From: Cryobacterium sp. PH31-AA6 | GTDB lineage: Bacteria; Actinomycetota; Actinomycetes; Actinomycetales; Microbacteriaceae | Reading direction: 5' to 3' | Assembly: GCF_030063195.1 (NCBI RefSeq) | Contig: NZ_JASISS010000004.1 | Location: 1 to 64,000, forward strand | Length of the DNA: 64,000 nucleotides | Shown: positions 50,482-58,844 of the stretch, in pieces | Numbering within the stretch: the first letter of the stretch is position 1 | Layout of the letters: each line of letters begins with the position of its first letter | Made by a program: the position numbers and the translations under genes | The notes under the pieces: model-generated | What the model was told of the DNA's origin: nothing | The model's database searches: none | The model's input: only the letters and a program-made list of their open reading frames with translations

Positions 50482-51237
50482 TCAGCTCCGATCGGGAACG
50501 GCCGAGGGCGCCAACTCGACGGGGCGCCGAGCGCCTTTGCCGGTCAGGCCCCAGATCGTTACCCGGGCCATCGCCTCGACCACGATTCCGCCGCTCATTT
50601 TCGACGAACCGTGCGTGCGCTCCACGAATGTGATCGGCACCTCGACCACTCGGAGTCCGGCGCGAACGGCGTGCAGCAGCATGTCGATCTGGAAGCAGTA
50701 GCCCAGGCTCTCGACGCTGGACAGCTTCATCCGTTCCAACGCATGGGCGGTGTAGACCCGGTACCCGCCGGTCACGTCTCGCTCCTTCAGGCGCAGGAGC
50801 ACCCGGGAATAGATCGAACCGCCCCGGGAAAGGAATCGTCGGTACCGCGGCCAGTTCCGCACCTCGCCGCCGGGAATCCAGCGCGACCCCATCACCACGT
50901 CGGCGGATTCGGCTGCGGCGAGCAGGTCCGGCAGCTGTTCAGGGAGGTGGGAGCCGTCGGCGTCGAGCTGCACGAGCCGGTCGTAGCCGCGGGAGAGTGC
51001 CCAGCTGAACGCCTCGAGATAGGCGGCGCCGAGCCCGTCCTTGCTCGTGCGGTGCAGTACGTGCACCTGCCGGTCCGAGCCTGCGAGCCGGTCTGCCAAC
51101 GCGCCCGTCCCGTCGGGCGACGAATCGTCGACGACCAGCACATCGGCATCCGGGACGGCGAGGCGTACCCGACCGACGATCGGGCCGAGATTGTCGCGCT
51201 CGTTGTAGGTCGGAATGATGACCAGAGTCTGTGCCAT
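50482..51237 (-). CDS. Polyprenol-phosphate mannose synthase (GT2)
   Basis: Glycosyltransferase family 2 enzyme of 251 residues that would make polyprenyl-phosphate mannose from GDP-mannose. LVIIPTYNERDN opens the GT-A fold. VDDSSPDGTG and VQLDADGSHLPEQLP (DxD metal motif) follow, with RWIPGGEVRNWPRYRRFLSRGGS and KMSGGIVVEA typical of dolichol-phosphate-mannose synthases. There is no C-terminal membrane domain. It starts 4 bases after the gene for a GT39-type membrane mannosyltransferase, the enzyme class that uses this donor on the outer face. Confidence 0.9.
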   Translation of the reverse strand: MAQTLVIIPTYNERDNLGPIVGRVRLAVPDADVLVVDDSSPDGTGALADRLAGSDRQVHVLHRTSKDGLGAAYLEAFSWALSRGYDRLVQLDADGSHLPEQLPDLLAAAESADVVMGSRWIPGGEVRNWPRYRRFLSRGGSIYSRVLLRLKERDVTGGYRVYTAHALERMKLSSVESLGYCFQIDMLLHAVRAGLRVVEVPITFVERTHGSSKMSGGIVVEAMARVTIWGLTGKGARRPVELAPSAVPDRS

Positions 51238-51241
51238 GAAG

Positions 51242-52783
51242 CTACCTCGTCAGTTCGATGATGATGGTGCGGTTGACGGTCGTCGACCCCGTGACCGTGA
51301 ATCCGAGCTGTTGAAGGGTCCGAATGTCGCTCCCGGACGTGAACTCCTTGCTTCCCTTGTATTGAAGCACCCAAACCGTCGTCGTGCCGGTGAGGCGATC
51401 ACCGACCGAGGCCAGCGGCGTCGTCACGTCCCAGAGGGAGCCGGTCGTGTCATAGGCGCGGTCGAGGGTGACGTCTCGCATCCCCAGGAACGCCGACGGG
51501 TAGAGGTGGATGGCGAGGCGGGGCTTACGCGACGGACGTACGCTCTCGTCGAAGACGATGGCGTCGCCCGGCTGCGCGCCGGCCCGAACGATGTCCGCGG
51601 CCTGCCGCCAATCGCTGCCGCCGTTCTTGCCGTAGTCGCCGCGCTGGGCCTGGTAGGTCGGCAGCATGAGTGACACGATCAGCACCACGATCGAGATCTG
51701 CGCCCAACGCGGTTTCAGCCAGGCGACACCGATTCCCACCGCGATGGCGGCGGCCGGGGTGCAGATTGACAGGTAGCGCAGCGAGTACATCGGGGTGACG
51801 AAGTGAGTGCCGAACAGGAGAACGGCGCTCGGGAACAGCATCCAGGCCAGCGCGATGGCGAGGAGTTTCCTGGTCGCCGGAGCGCCGGCCAGTCGGCCGC
51901 GAAGAAGGTAGGTGATCGCGATGGCCGCGCCGATCAGCACCCAGGCGACGATCGCCAGCGGAACGTTCCCGAACCACTGCTGCACGGCGGCGTCCAGCAC
52001 CGACTTCTCGGGGCGGCGACCGATGAACGCGATCTGTTCGCGCTGGTTCACCCCCGCGAGCATCACCGGGAGGGCGAGCAGGAGCCCCGCGGAGCTGGCA
52101 ATGGCCCAGTCGCGGAGCACCCTCCGCCGGTGGGCGCCGGGACGGCTGAGCAGAAAGACGGTGAGAGCCAGCACCGGCACGAGGAGTACAACGTAAAGGA
52201 ACATGTAGATGCCGGCGGCGAGGAGGGCTGCATAGCCCGACCACAGGCCGACCCGGGCCAGACGGCCCGTCGCCTCGCTGCGCACGATCCGCACCAGCAA
52301 CACGGTCAGCCAGACGGCGATGGCCGTGGCCATGGCGGTGGACCTGGCCTCTGCTCCCATGTAGGTGACGCGGGGGAGCACGACGAAGACGAGGGCCGAA
52401 ACGGTTGCCACCGTGGTACCGGTGAGCCGACGGGCGAGCAGGTAGATTCCCGCGGCCGCCACGCCGATGGCAATGGCACTGGGCAACCTGGTCGAGAACT
52501 CGCTCGCGCCGAAGGCCTCGATCCAGAAGTGCAGGATCAGGTAATAGGTGCCGTGGACGGCGTCCACATTGCCCAGCATCCGGAAGAGCGACGGCAGGGA
52601 CCGCTCCGCCGACATGACGCTCGCGGCCTCGTCTCCCCAGTACGACGGCTGCCAGGAACCGAAGGCGGAGACGAGGATGCCGAGCAGGCCAAGCAGTGCG
52701 GCCGGCAGCAGGGGACCGCGCGCGGGCGCCAGCTCTGGCCCTGGACGGGCCTCGGTGGTCGGGAGCACGGAGAGGGAAGTCAC
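51242..52783 (-). CDS. GT39/PMT-type membrane glycosyltransferase
   Basis: A 513-residue protein with about eleven membrane helices. The first outside loop is SWQPSYWGDEAASVMSAERSLPSL; its Asp-Glu pair (GDE) is the catalytic signature of GT-C enzymes (ArnT/PMT type). HGTYYLILHFWIEAFG follows the second helix. The C-terminal part (about 390-513) is soluble and outside. It probably moves mannose from polyprenyl phosphate, made by the next gene, to lipid, glycan or protein. GTG start, with an inverted repeat just upstream. The acceptor is unknown. Confidence 0.82.
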   Translation of the reverse strand: MTSLSVLPTTEARPGPELAPARGPLLPAALLGLLGILVSAFGSWQPSYWGDEAASVMSAERSLPSLFRMLGNVDAVHGTYYLILHFWIEAFGASEFSTRLPSAIAIGVAAAGIYLLARRLTGTTVATVSALVFVVLPRVTYMGAEARSTAMATAIAVWLTVLLVRIVRSEATGRLARVGLWSGYAALLAAGIYMFLYVVLLVPVLALTVFLLSRPGAHRRRVLRDWAIASSAGLLLALPVMLAGVNQREQIAFIGRRPEKSVLDAAVQQWFGNVPLAIVAWVLIGAAIAITYLLRGRLAGAPATRKLLAIALAWMLFPSAVLLFGTHFVTPMYSLRYLSICTPAAAIAVGIGVAWLKPRWAQISIVVLIVSLMLPTYQAQRGDYGKNGGSDWRQAADIVRAGAQPGDAIVFDESVRPSRKPRLAIHLYPSAFLGMRDVTLDRAYDTTGSLWDVTTPLASVGDRLTGTTTVWVLQYKGSKEFTSGSDIRTLQQLGFTVTGSTTVNRTIIIELTR

Positions 52784-52789
52784 ATGAAC

Positions 52790-52813
52790 ACGTTAAGGGA
52801 CCCGGGTTAACGT
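52790..52813. promoter_or_regulatory. Inverted repeat just upstream of the GT39 gene
   Basis: ACGTTAA (52,790-52,796) and TTAACGT (52,807-52,813) flank a GC-rich 10-base centre, starting 7 bases before the GTG of the GT39 gene and downstream of the histidine kinase stop. It could be an operator or a leaderless-promoter site; nothing more can be said. Confidence 0.4.
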
Positions 52814-52866
52814 TTGCCCGGAGCGGCGGGCCGGAGCCTGCGAAGGCTCTCAGGATGCGCTGCAGG

Positions 52867-54234
52867 TCAGCGTGCGCGGGTGCGGCGGGGCAGCCTGACC
52901 TCCGCGGCGAGCCCGCCGCCGGTGTTCTGGAGCGAGATCGTGCCGTTGGCCCGGTCCACGATGGCGTGAACGATGGCGAGCCCCAGACCGGATCCGGTGC
53001 CGCCGCCGGCCCGCGAATGCTCCGGCCTCGAGAAACGATCGAAGGCCACCGGAATGAACCCCTCCGGCATCCCCGGTCCCGTGTCGAGCACCGTGAGTAT
53101 CGCCTCCTCCCCGGCTCGGCGCAGGGTCACCATGACCGCTCCCTGTCCGTGCATGGCATTGACCGAATTGGAGACCAGATTGTCGACGAGCTGGCCGACG
53201 TTGGTGGGCGAAATGGCGTAGCGCCCGTCCGGATCGTCGCCGTCGACGCGGTAGTCGACATCGAGGTCAGCGCCACCCCGCACGAGCCTCGCGCGGTCAA
53301 CCGACGCGGAAACCTCGGCGACAAGGCCGGTCCAGCTCGTCTCCGGTCGCGCATGGTGCGCTTCCAGCTTGGACAGTTCCAGCAGGTTGGTGGCCAGTCG
53401 CGCCAGCCGGTCGACGGTGACGGATGCGTCGGCGATGTCGCGTTCGAGCGCGGGCGCGTCGCCGGAGTTGAGCCGGGCGAGTTCGAGTTGCGATTTGAGG
53501 ACGGCGAGGGGAGTGCGGAGCTCGTGGCTGGCATCGGACACCACCTGCTTCTCGCGATTGACGCCGCGGCGCAGGCGCCCGATGAAGTCGTTGAGGGTGA
53601 TGGCGAGTCGGCTCACCTCGTCATTGCCCGCGGGGACCAGTAGATGGTCGGATGCCCCGGCGGTGCTCAGGCTCTCCGCCTCGGCGCGGAGACGGTTCAC
53701 CGGCCGCAGCGCGGCACCGGTCAGGAGCCACGAGGCCAGGCCGAAGCCGAGGGTGAGCACGATGGTACCGATCGTCAGCACCCGGGTCAGCTCGTCGAGG
53801 AGCAGCGACAGCGCCTCCTCATTGCGGGCCGTGATGACCACCCAGTTACCGGTATCGGTGACGGCGGTCGTCGAGGCGACCAGGTAGCGGGTGTTGCCGG
53901 TGTCGATGGTCTGTGGATGCTCGCCGATGTCGGCCAGGGAGTCAAGTCGGTTGCTGAGGCTCAGCGGGAGAGACGACCGGTGCAACTCCCCGGCGGGGTC
54001 GACCACGGCGATGAGCTGGCCCTCGGTCGGTGCATCGATCGGCTCTGTCGGGTTGCGCACCAGATCAGCGACGAGGGGAGCGGCATCGTTGCGCAGGAGC
54101 GTCTCGGTCGTGGCGATCAGGATCGACTGCACCTCGAGGCGGAAGAAGAACGCGGCGGAACTGAACAGCACCGCGGCGATGAGCACACTGCCGATGCTGA
54201 TGCGGCCCCTGATTGACAGGCCGGGAAGTCTCAC
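52867..54234 (-). CDS. Sensor histidine kinase of an OmpR-type pair
   Basis: A 455-residue membrane kinase. First helix about 11-32, outside sensor domain about 33-148, second helix about 151-174, and HAMP region to about 225. His237 in VVSDASHELRTPLAVLKS is the phospho-acceptor. The ATPase domain has NLVSNSVNAM (N box), DTGPGMPEG (G1) and GSGLGLAIVHAIV (G2). GTG start. It follows its response regulator by 13 bases. The sensor domain contains no recognisable fold, so the signal is unknown. Confidence 0.92.
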   Translation of the reverse strand: MRLPGLSIRGRISIGSVLIAAVLFSSAAFFFRLEVQSILIATTETLLRNDAAPLVADLVRNPTEPIDAPTEGQLIAVVDPAGELHRSSLPLSLSNRLDSLADIGEHPQTIDTGNTRYLVASTTAVTDTGNWVVITARNEEALSLLLDELTRVLTIGTIVLTLGFGLASWLLTGAALRPVNRLRAEAESLSTAGASDHLLVPAGNDEVSRLAITLNDFIGRLRRGVNREKQVVSDASHELRTPLAVLKSQLELARLNSGDAPALERDIADASVTVDRLARLATNLLELSKLEAHHARPETSWTGLVAEVSASVDRARLVRGGADLDVDYRVDGDDPDGRYAISPTNVGQLVDNLVSNSVNAMHGQGAVMVTLRRAGEEAILTVLDTGPGMPEGFIPVAFDRFSRPEHSRAGGGTGSGLGLAIVHAIVDRANGTISLQNTGGGLAAEVRLPRRTRAR

Positions 54235-54247
54235 CTCGAGGCTTCCA

Positions 54248-54922
54248 TCACGGTGTCAGCTCGACGGCGTAGCCGGCGCCGCGCACGGTGACGATGCGGA
54301 TGCCCGCCGCGTCAGAGTCGATTTTGCGGCGCAGGTAGCTGATGTATTGGTCGACGATGTTCGGGTCGATGTGCTCCGTACCGTTCCAGATCTCCTCGAG
54401 GATCGTCGCTCGCTCGACCGTCTCGCCGGCTCGGTCGCAGAGCAGGCGCAGCAGGGCGACCTCCTTCGGGCTCAGCGAGAGCGTGCGCCCGGCAACGGTC
54501 ACCTTGAGGTCGCGGGAGTCGATGGCGAGTCGGCCAAGCTCGAGACTGGTCGGGGTTCCCATCGAATGGCGCCGGAGCATGGCGCGCACCCTGGCCGTGA
54601 GTTCCGCGAACGCGAACGGCTTGGTCAGGTAGTCGTCTGCTCCGCTGTCGAGGCCGAAGACCCGGTCCTCGACCGTGTCCCGAGCGGTGATCAGGAGCAC
54701 GGGCATTGTGCTGCCCGAATCGCGGATGCGACGGCAGATTTCGAAGCCGCTCATCTGCGGCAGCATCACATCGATCGCGGCGAGGGCGAAGTCGTCGTTG
54801 GCGATCGCGATCAACGCATCCATCCCGTTGGCGGCCCGCACGATCTCGTATCCCTCCGCGTGCAGTCCGCGTTCGATGAGCTCGCCCATCTGGTCATCGT
54901 CTTCCACGACCAAGATTTTCAT
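54248..54922 (-). CDS. OmpR-family response regulator
   Basis: A 224-residue regulator. The receiver domain has the acidic pair Glu7-Asp8-Asp9 (VVEDDD), phospho-acceptor Asp51 (AAIDVMLPQMSG) and KPF (LTKPFAFAEL). The C-terminal winged helix ends in YISYLRRKIDSDAAGIRIVTVRGAGYAVEL, the DNA-reading part of OmpR/PhoB proteins. First gene of the pair. It is divergent from the nitrilase-family gene across 189 bases, in which no clear operator is visible. Target genes are unknown. Confidence 0.94.
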   Translation of the reverse strand: MKILVVEDDDQMGELIERGLHAEGYEIVRAANGMDALIAIANDDFALAAIDVMLPQMSGFEICRRIRDSGSTMPVLLITARDTVEDRVFGLDSGADDYLTKPFAFAELTARVRAMLRRHSMGTPTSLELGRLAIDSRDLKVTVAGRTLSLSPKEVALLRLLCDRAGETVERATILEEIWNGTEHIDPNIVDQYISYLRRKIDSDAAGIRIVTVRGAGYAVELTP

Positions 54923-55111
54923 CGGGTGCCTTTCGCTTGCCGGGACCGCGTCACCTCATGCTGGCACGTCACCGCCACTGATGGGCTCGTTGCGGCGCCT
55001 CTCATGGAGTTCGGGGCCGAAAATCGCAGGTTTTTGCCAGCCTGCGTGCCGGATCGGCGGTGCGCTCGACGGTACCCGCTCGCCATCAGTGGCGGCAGCT
55101 AGGCTGGCGCC

Positions 55112-55969
55112 ATGATCGATACCGTCGCCGCCGACGCAGCAGCCGCTGACTCCGCTGATTCCGCCGGCTCCGCCGTCGGTGTTGCGGTCGCCCAGTTCAC
55201 ACCGGGTGCCGACGCGGCGGCCAACATCGCCGCCATGCGCGCCCTGGCGGCGACCGCGGTCACCCGGGGAGCCCGACTGGTCGTCTTTCCGGAGTATTCG
55301 TCCTTCTTCGAGCCCGTACTCGGGCGCTCATTCGTGACGGCGGCGGAGCGGCTGGACGGCGCCTTCGTCACGGCGCTCGGCGCGCTCGCGGCCGAGTTCG
55401 GGATTCATGTCGTTGCGGGCATGCTCGAATCCGGCGCTGACCCGGATCGGTTCTCCAACACGCTCGTGGCGCTCAACCCGTCGGGCGACCTGGTCGCGAC
55501 GTATCGCAAGCTGCACCTCTACGACGCATTCGGAGACCGGGAATCGGACTGGGTGCTGCCGGGAACGATGGAGGCACCGCAAACGTTCGAGGTCGACGGA
55601 CTCCTCGTCGGGATGCAGACCTGTTACGACATCCGTTTCCCCGAGGTGACGCGCCGCCTCGTCGACGCGGGGGTCGACCTCGTCCTGGTGCCGTCGGAGT
55701 GGGTGCGCGGGCCGCTCAAGGAGCACCACTGGCGAACCCTGGTCACCGCTCGCGCACTGGAGAACACGGTCTACCTCGCCGCCGCCGACCACGCCCCGCC
55801 CGTCGGCGTCGGCAACAGCATGGTGGTCGACCCGATGGGCGTCGAGCTGGTCACGATCGGCGAGACGACGGATGTCGCGGTCGCCTGGGTTTCGCGGGCG
55901 AGGGTCGAGTCGGTTCGGGCCGTCAACCCGTCGTTGGCGCTGCGGCGGTTCACCGTGCTGCCGCGCTAG
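55112..55969 (+). CDS. Carbon-nitrogen hydrolase (nitrilase superfamily)
   Basis: A 285-residue amidase-type hydrolase with the complete Glu-Lys-Cys triad: Glu61 (VVFPEYSSFF), Lys133 (YRKLHLYDAFG) and Cys171 (GMQTCYDIRFPEV). It resembles the omega-amidase/Nit2 and deaminated-glutathione amidase branch more than true nitrilases, but its substrate cannot be fixed. The first 22 residues are a low-complexity Ala/Asp/Ser run. An alternative start further in is possible, though there is no better ribosome site. Ends 5 bases from the convergent DUF7882 gene. Confidence 0.87.
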   Translation: MIDTVAADAAAADSADSAGSAVGVAVAQFTPGADAAANIAAMRALAATAVTRGARLVVFPEYSSFFEPVLGRSFVTAAERLDGAFVTALGALAAEFGIHVVAGMLESGADPDRFSNTLVALNPSGDLVATYRKLHLYDAFGDRESDWVLPGTMEAPQTFEVDGLLVGMQTCYDIRFPEVTRRLVDAGVDLVLVPSEWVRGPLKEHHWRTLVTARALENTVYLAAADHAPPVGVGNSMVVDPMGVELVTIGETTDVAVAWVSRARVESVRAVNPSLALRRFTVLPR

Positions 55970-55974
55970 CGGGC

Positions 55975-56379
55975 TCAGCTTTCGGCGGCGATCGTATCCT
56001 GTGAGGTCGGCGCGTTCCGCACGGCGAACTTCTGTTCCGGCCGGTGACTTCGTTTCGAATTGCCGACATCGTCGGGGTCGGACATTGCGTGCTCCTCCCC
56101 GGTGGCCACCAGGCCCTGCGAGCTATTGGCCGAGCGGGTGAGCTGGGCCAGCCAGAGTGGGTTGATCGAGGGCGGTTGCCCGCCGGAGAACTTGAAATAC
56201 AGGGGGATGGCCGGGTGCAGCCACGCGGAACTGCGGCCGTCGCCGGCCTCGGCCGCGTTACGCCAGGACAGCAGGAAGCTCTCCCCGCGCCGTAATTTCT
56301 GTACGATCACGATCTGCAGGTGAGCCAGGATGCGATCGTCGAATTCGACGGTGACCCGGTCATATGTCAAGGAACCCAT
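55975..56379 (-). CDS. DUF7882 family small protein
   Basis: A 134-residue protein whose first about 95 residues match the DUF7882 family of Microbacteriaceae and relatives: MGSLTYDRVTVEFDDRILAHLQIVIVQKLRRGESFLLSW, SSAWLHPAIPLYFKFSGGQPPSINPLWLAQL and NSSQGL. Such proteins have sometimes been labelled 'ATP-dependent DNA ligase' in databases without support; no ligase motif is present here. The last 40 residues are charged and probably disordered. No function is known. Confidence 0.75.
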   Translation of the reverse strand: MGSLTYDRVTVEFDDRILAHLQIVIVQKLRRGESFLLSWRNAAEAGDGRSSAWLHPAIPLYFKFSGGQPPSINPLWLAQLTRSANSSQGLVATGEEHAMSDPDDVGNSKRSHRPEQKFAVRNAPTSQDTIAAES

Positions 56380-56486
56380 GGGGTGCCGCTTTCATTTGGT
56401 TGCAAAAGCGCTCGTGAGCCTGTGATTCGGTGTGGCCTGGTCTCAGGAACTTCTCGTCACCTCAGTGTGGTCGTATTGACGGCGGT

Positions 56487-57515
56487 TCACAAGAGAATTG
56501 GCGCCTGGGTTGAAACGGGCGCGAGCAGCCGCAGCGTCTCGGCCGGTCGTTCGACGTGGCCGAAGTGCCCGGTGCCGGCGACGGTGTGCGGCACGAAGTC
56601 CCCAATGACGCGGCCCAGCCTGATCGCGTCCGATGCGGCGACGAACACGTCGCCGTCACCGTGGGTGGCCGCGACCGGGCATCGGATCCGCGACCAGGCG
56701 GCATCCGCGTCGTACCGGCCGGCGAGGGAGGACGCCGCGCCGAAACGGCCCGGTCGCACCTCGACTGCGAGCGCGGAGATCACGCTGGGGTGCACCGCCG
56801 CGACCCGGCTGAAGAGGGGAGCGGTCAGCGCACGGAGCGCCTTGAGACGGTCGAGTGCCCGAACGATGGCGGTTCCGGCCCGGCCCAACCGGGCGAGCAC
56901 GCGCATGACCCCGAGCAGCGCGGTATAGGCGGGCAGGATGCCGAAGTGGGACACGGGGTGCCGCACGCTCTCGATGACGGAGTAGGTCGTTGCCGAGACG
57001 AGGCCCACCGATTTGGTCTCGGCAACGAAGGCCGCGGCCAGTTCCAAGGCGATGAAGCCTCCCATCGAGTGGCCGAGCACCCGCCAGCGGCGATAGCCGA
57101 GCGCCTCGGCGACCTCCGCGACGAGGGCGGCCGTCGCCTCGATGCTGGGGCCGCCGGCATCCGGGTCGAGCGTACTGTCGCCCCAACCGGGCAGATCGGG
57201 GATGATCAGGTCGGTGAAACCGGGGGTCGAGGCGGCGTCCGCGGCGGTGAGCAGCGGTGTCCAGGTCGTCCAGGACCCGGCGGCGCCGTGGAGCAGGATC
57301 GTCGCGGTGTCGCTGTCGGTGCGGCGGCCGTGGCGCACCGTGATGTCCCCGCCGCGAAGCCGCATCGTGCTGGTCGTGAGACCGAAGCGGCGCGGATTGG
57401 TGGAGAGCGGGTATGGGCAGTACCGGTCGACTGCCGGTGGGGTGGCCACCTGTGCTCCGGAAGCATCCGGGGGCGCCGGATCGGTGTCCGGGGGGCGCGC
57501 CAGGAGGATGGTCAT
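56487..57515 (-). CDS. Alpha/beta-hydrolase
   Basis: A 342-residue alpha/beta-hydrolase. The oxyanion segment is LLHGAAGSWTTW. The nucleophile elbow GHSMGG holds Ser150. HGDGDVFV gives a candidate acid residue and GTGHFGHVERP the catalytic His. The first about 50 residues precede the fold and look disordered. It is divergent from the Old Yellow Enzyme gene with about 150 bases between, which may hold promoters for both. Ester, lactone or C-C bond hydrolysis cannot be told apart. Confidence 0.83.
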   Translation of the reverse strand: MTILLARPPDTDPAPPDASGAQVATPPAVDRYCPYPLSTNPRRFGLTTSTMRLRGGDITVRHGRRTDSDTATILLHGAAGSWTTWTPLLTAADAASTPGFTDLIIPDLPGWGDSTLDPDAGGPSIEATAALVAEVAEALGYRRWRVLGHSMGGFIALELAAAFVAETKSVGLVSATTYSVIESVRHPVSHFGILPAYTALLGVMRVLARLGRAGTAIVRALDRLKALRALTAPLFSRVAAVHPSVISALAVEVRPGRFGAASSLAGRYDADAAWSRIRCPVAATHGDGDVFVAASDAIRLGRVIGDFVPHTVAGTGHFGHVERPAETLRLLAPVSTQAPILL

Positions 57516-57664
57516 GACAGAGGTTCGTTACGGACGAAGTGTCGGATTGCCCGGTTCGGCGGAATAGTTCCGGCCGGAAGCCCGTTGCCCTCAGGGGCAC
57601 CCGCCGGAGAATCGGCGGCGGCGTCTCGCCGCCCGATCGTGCCCGCCAGACAGAAAGAGCAACC

Positions 57665-58738
57665 GTGAATCTTTTCTCCCCTCTCACCCTCGGTGAGCTT
57701 GAACTTCCCAACCGCCTCGTGATGGCGCCCCTGACCCGGGTGCGCTCGGGCGTTGAGGGAGTGCCGGGTCCGCTTGTCGTCGAGCACTACCGCCAGCGCG
57801 CGACCCTGGGCCTGATCGTCACCGAAGGCACCTACCCGAGCCATGTCGGCCAGGGTTTCCCCGGGCAGCCCGGGCTGGTCACCCCGGAGCAGATCGAGGG
57901 ATGGACCAATGTCGCCACCGCCGTGCACGCCGCGGGGGGACGCCTCGTCGCCCAGGTGATGCACGCCGGCCGGGTCACTCACCCGGCCACGAACGGTGGC
58001 CGTGAGGTCGTCGCCCCGAGCGCGATTGCCATCGCCGGTGAGACCCATTCCTACGACGGAAAGCATGCCTACCCCGTTCCTCGCGCACTGCGTGCAGACC
58101 AGCTGCCCGCGGTGATCGCCGAGTTCGTTCAGGCCTCCAGGAACGCCATCGCCGCCGGGCTCGACGGGGTCGAAATCCACAGTGCCAATGGCTACCTTCT
58201 GCACGAGTTCCTGTCGCCGGCGTCGAACCAACGCACGGATGCCTTCGGCGGCTCGCCGGAGAACCGCGCGCGCTTCGTGATCGACGTCGTCACCGCCGTG
58301 GCCGAGGCCATCGGCGCCGGTCGGGTCGGCATCCGCATCTCACCGGAACACAACATCCAGGACGCACTCGAGCCGGATGCCGCCGACGTCACCGCCACCT
58401 ACGGCGCCCTCGCGGACGCCCTCGCGCCGTTGGGCCTGGCCTACCTGAGCATCCTGCACAAGGAACCGGCCGGTGAGCTCGTGCAGGGCCTCCGCGCTCG
58501 CTTCGGCGGACCGGTGATGGTCAACAGCGGATTCGGCGGCATCACCACGAGGGCAGAGGCGATGGCGGTCATCGCCGACGACCTGGCCGACGCTGTTGTC
58601 GTCGGGCGGGCCGCGATCGCGAACCCCGACCTCGTGCGCCGCTGGTTGAACGACCTGCCGCAGAACACCCCGGATCCGCTCACCTTCTACGGTGCCGGCG
58701 CCGAGGGCTACACCGACTACCCGGCCCTGCAGCACTAA
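57665..58738 (+). CDS. Old Yellow Enzyme family NADH:flavin oxidoreductase
   Basis: FMN-dependent ene-reductase of 357 residues. It starts VNLFSPLTLGELELPNRLVMAPLTRVRS, the usual FMN-binding strand. VAQVMHAGRVTHP and GLDGVEIHSANGYLLHEFLSP (substrate-binding His/Asn pair and proton-donor region), QRTDAFGGSPENRARF, RISPEHN and the phosphate-binding GRAAIANPDLVRRW complete the barrel. GTG start chosen; the in-frame region upstream is not family-like. The family reduces activated C=C bonds of quinones, enones or nitro-compounds; the natural substrate is unknown. Confidence 0.92.
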   Translation: MNLFSPLTLGELELPNRLVMAPLTRVRSGVEGVPGPLVVEHYRQRATLGLIVTEGTYPSHVGQGFPGQPGLVTPEQIEGWTNVATAVHAAGGRLVAQVMHAGRVTHPATNGGREVVAPSAIAIAGETHSYDGKHAYPVPRALRADQLPAVIAEFVQASRNAIAAGLDGVEIHSANGYLLHEFLSPASNQRTDAFGGSPENRARFVIDVVTAVAEAIGAGRVGIRISPEHNIQDALEPDAADVTATYGALADALAPLGLAYLSILHKEPAGELVQGLRARFGGPVMVNSGFGGITTRAEAMAVIADDLADAVVVGRAAIANPDLVRRWLNDLPQNTPDPLTFYGAGAEGYTDYPALQH

Positions 58739-58750
58739 CCCCGGCTTACT

Positions 58751-58844
58751 CGCATAACTCCTGCTATTTCGGCCCGGCTTCCGGATCGCCCTCGGAAACA
58801 CGGGGCGCCGGATGTCGCGGCCCGCGATCTGCAGGAGTTATGCG
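58751..58844. repeat. Inverted repeat spanning the OYE-aminotransferase gap
   Basis: A perfect 14-bp pair, CGCATAACTCCTGC (58,751-58,764) and its complement (58,831-58,844), encloses 66 GC-rich bases. The right arm overlaps the last codons of the aminotransferase gene. It lies between convergent genes and could work as a bidirectional terminator or be a small dispersed element. Confidence 0.65.
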
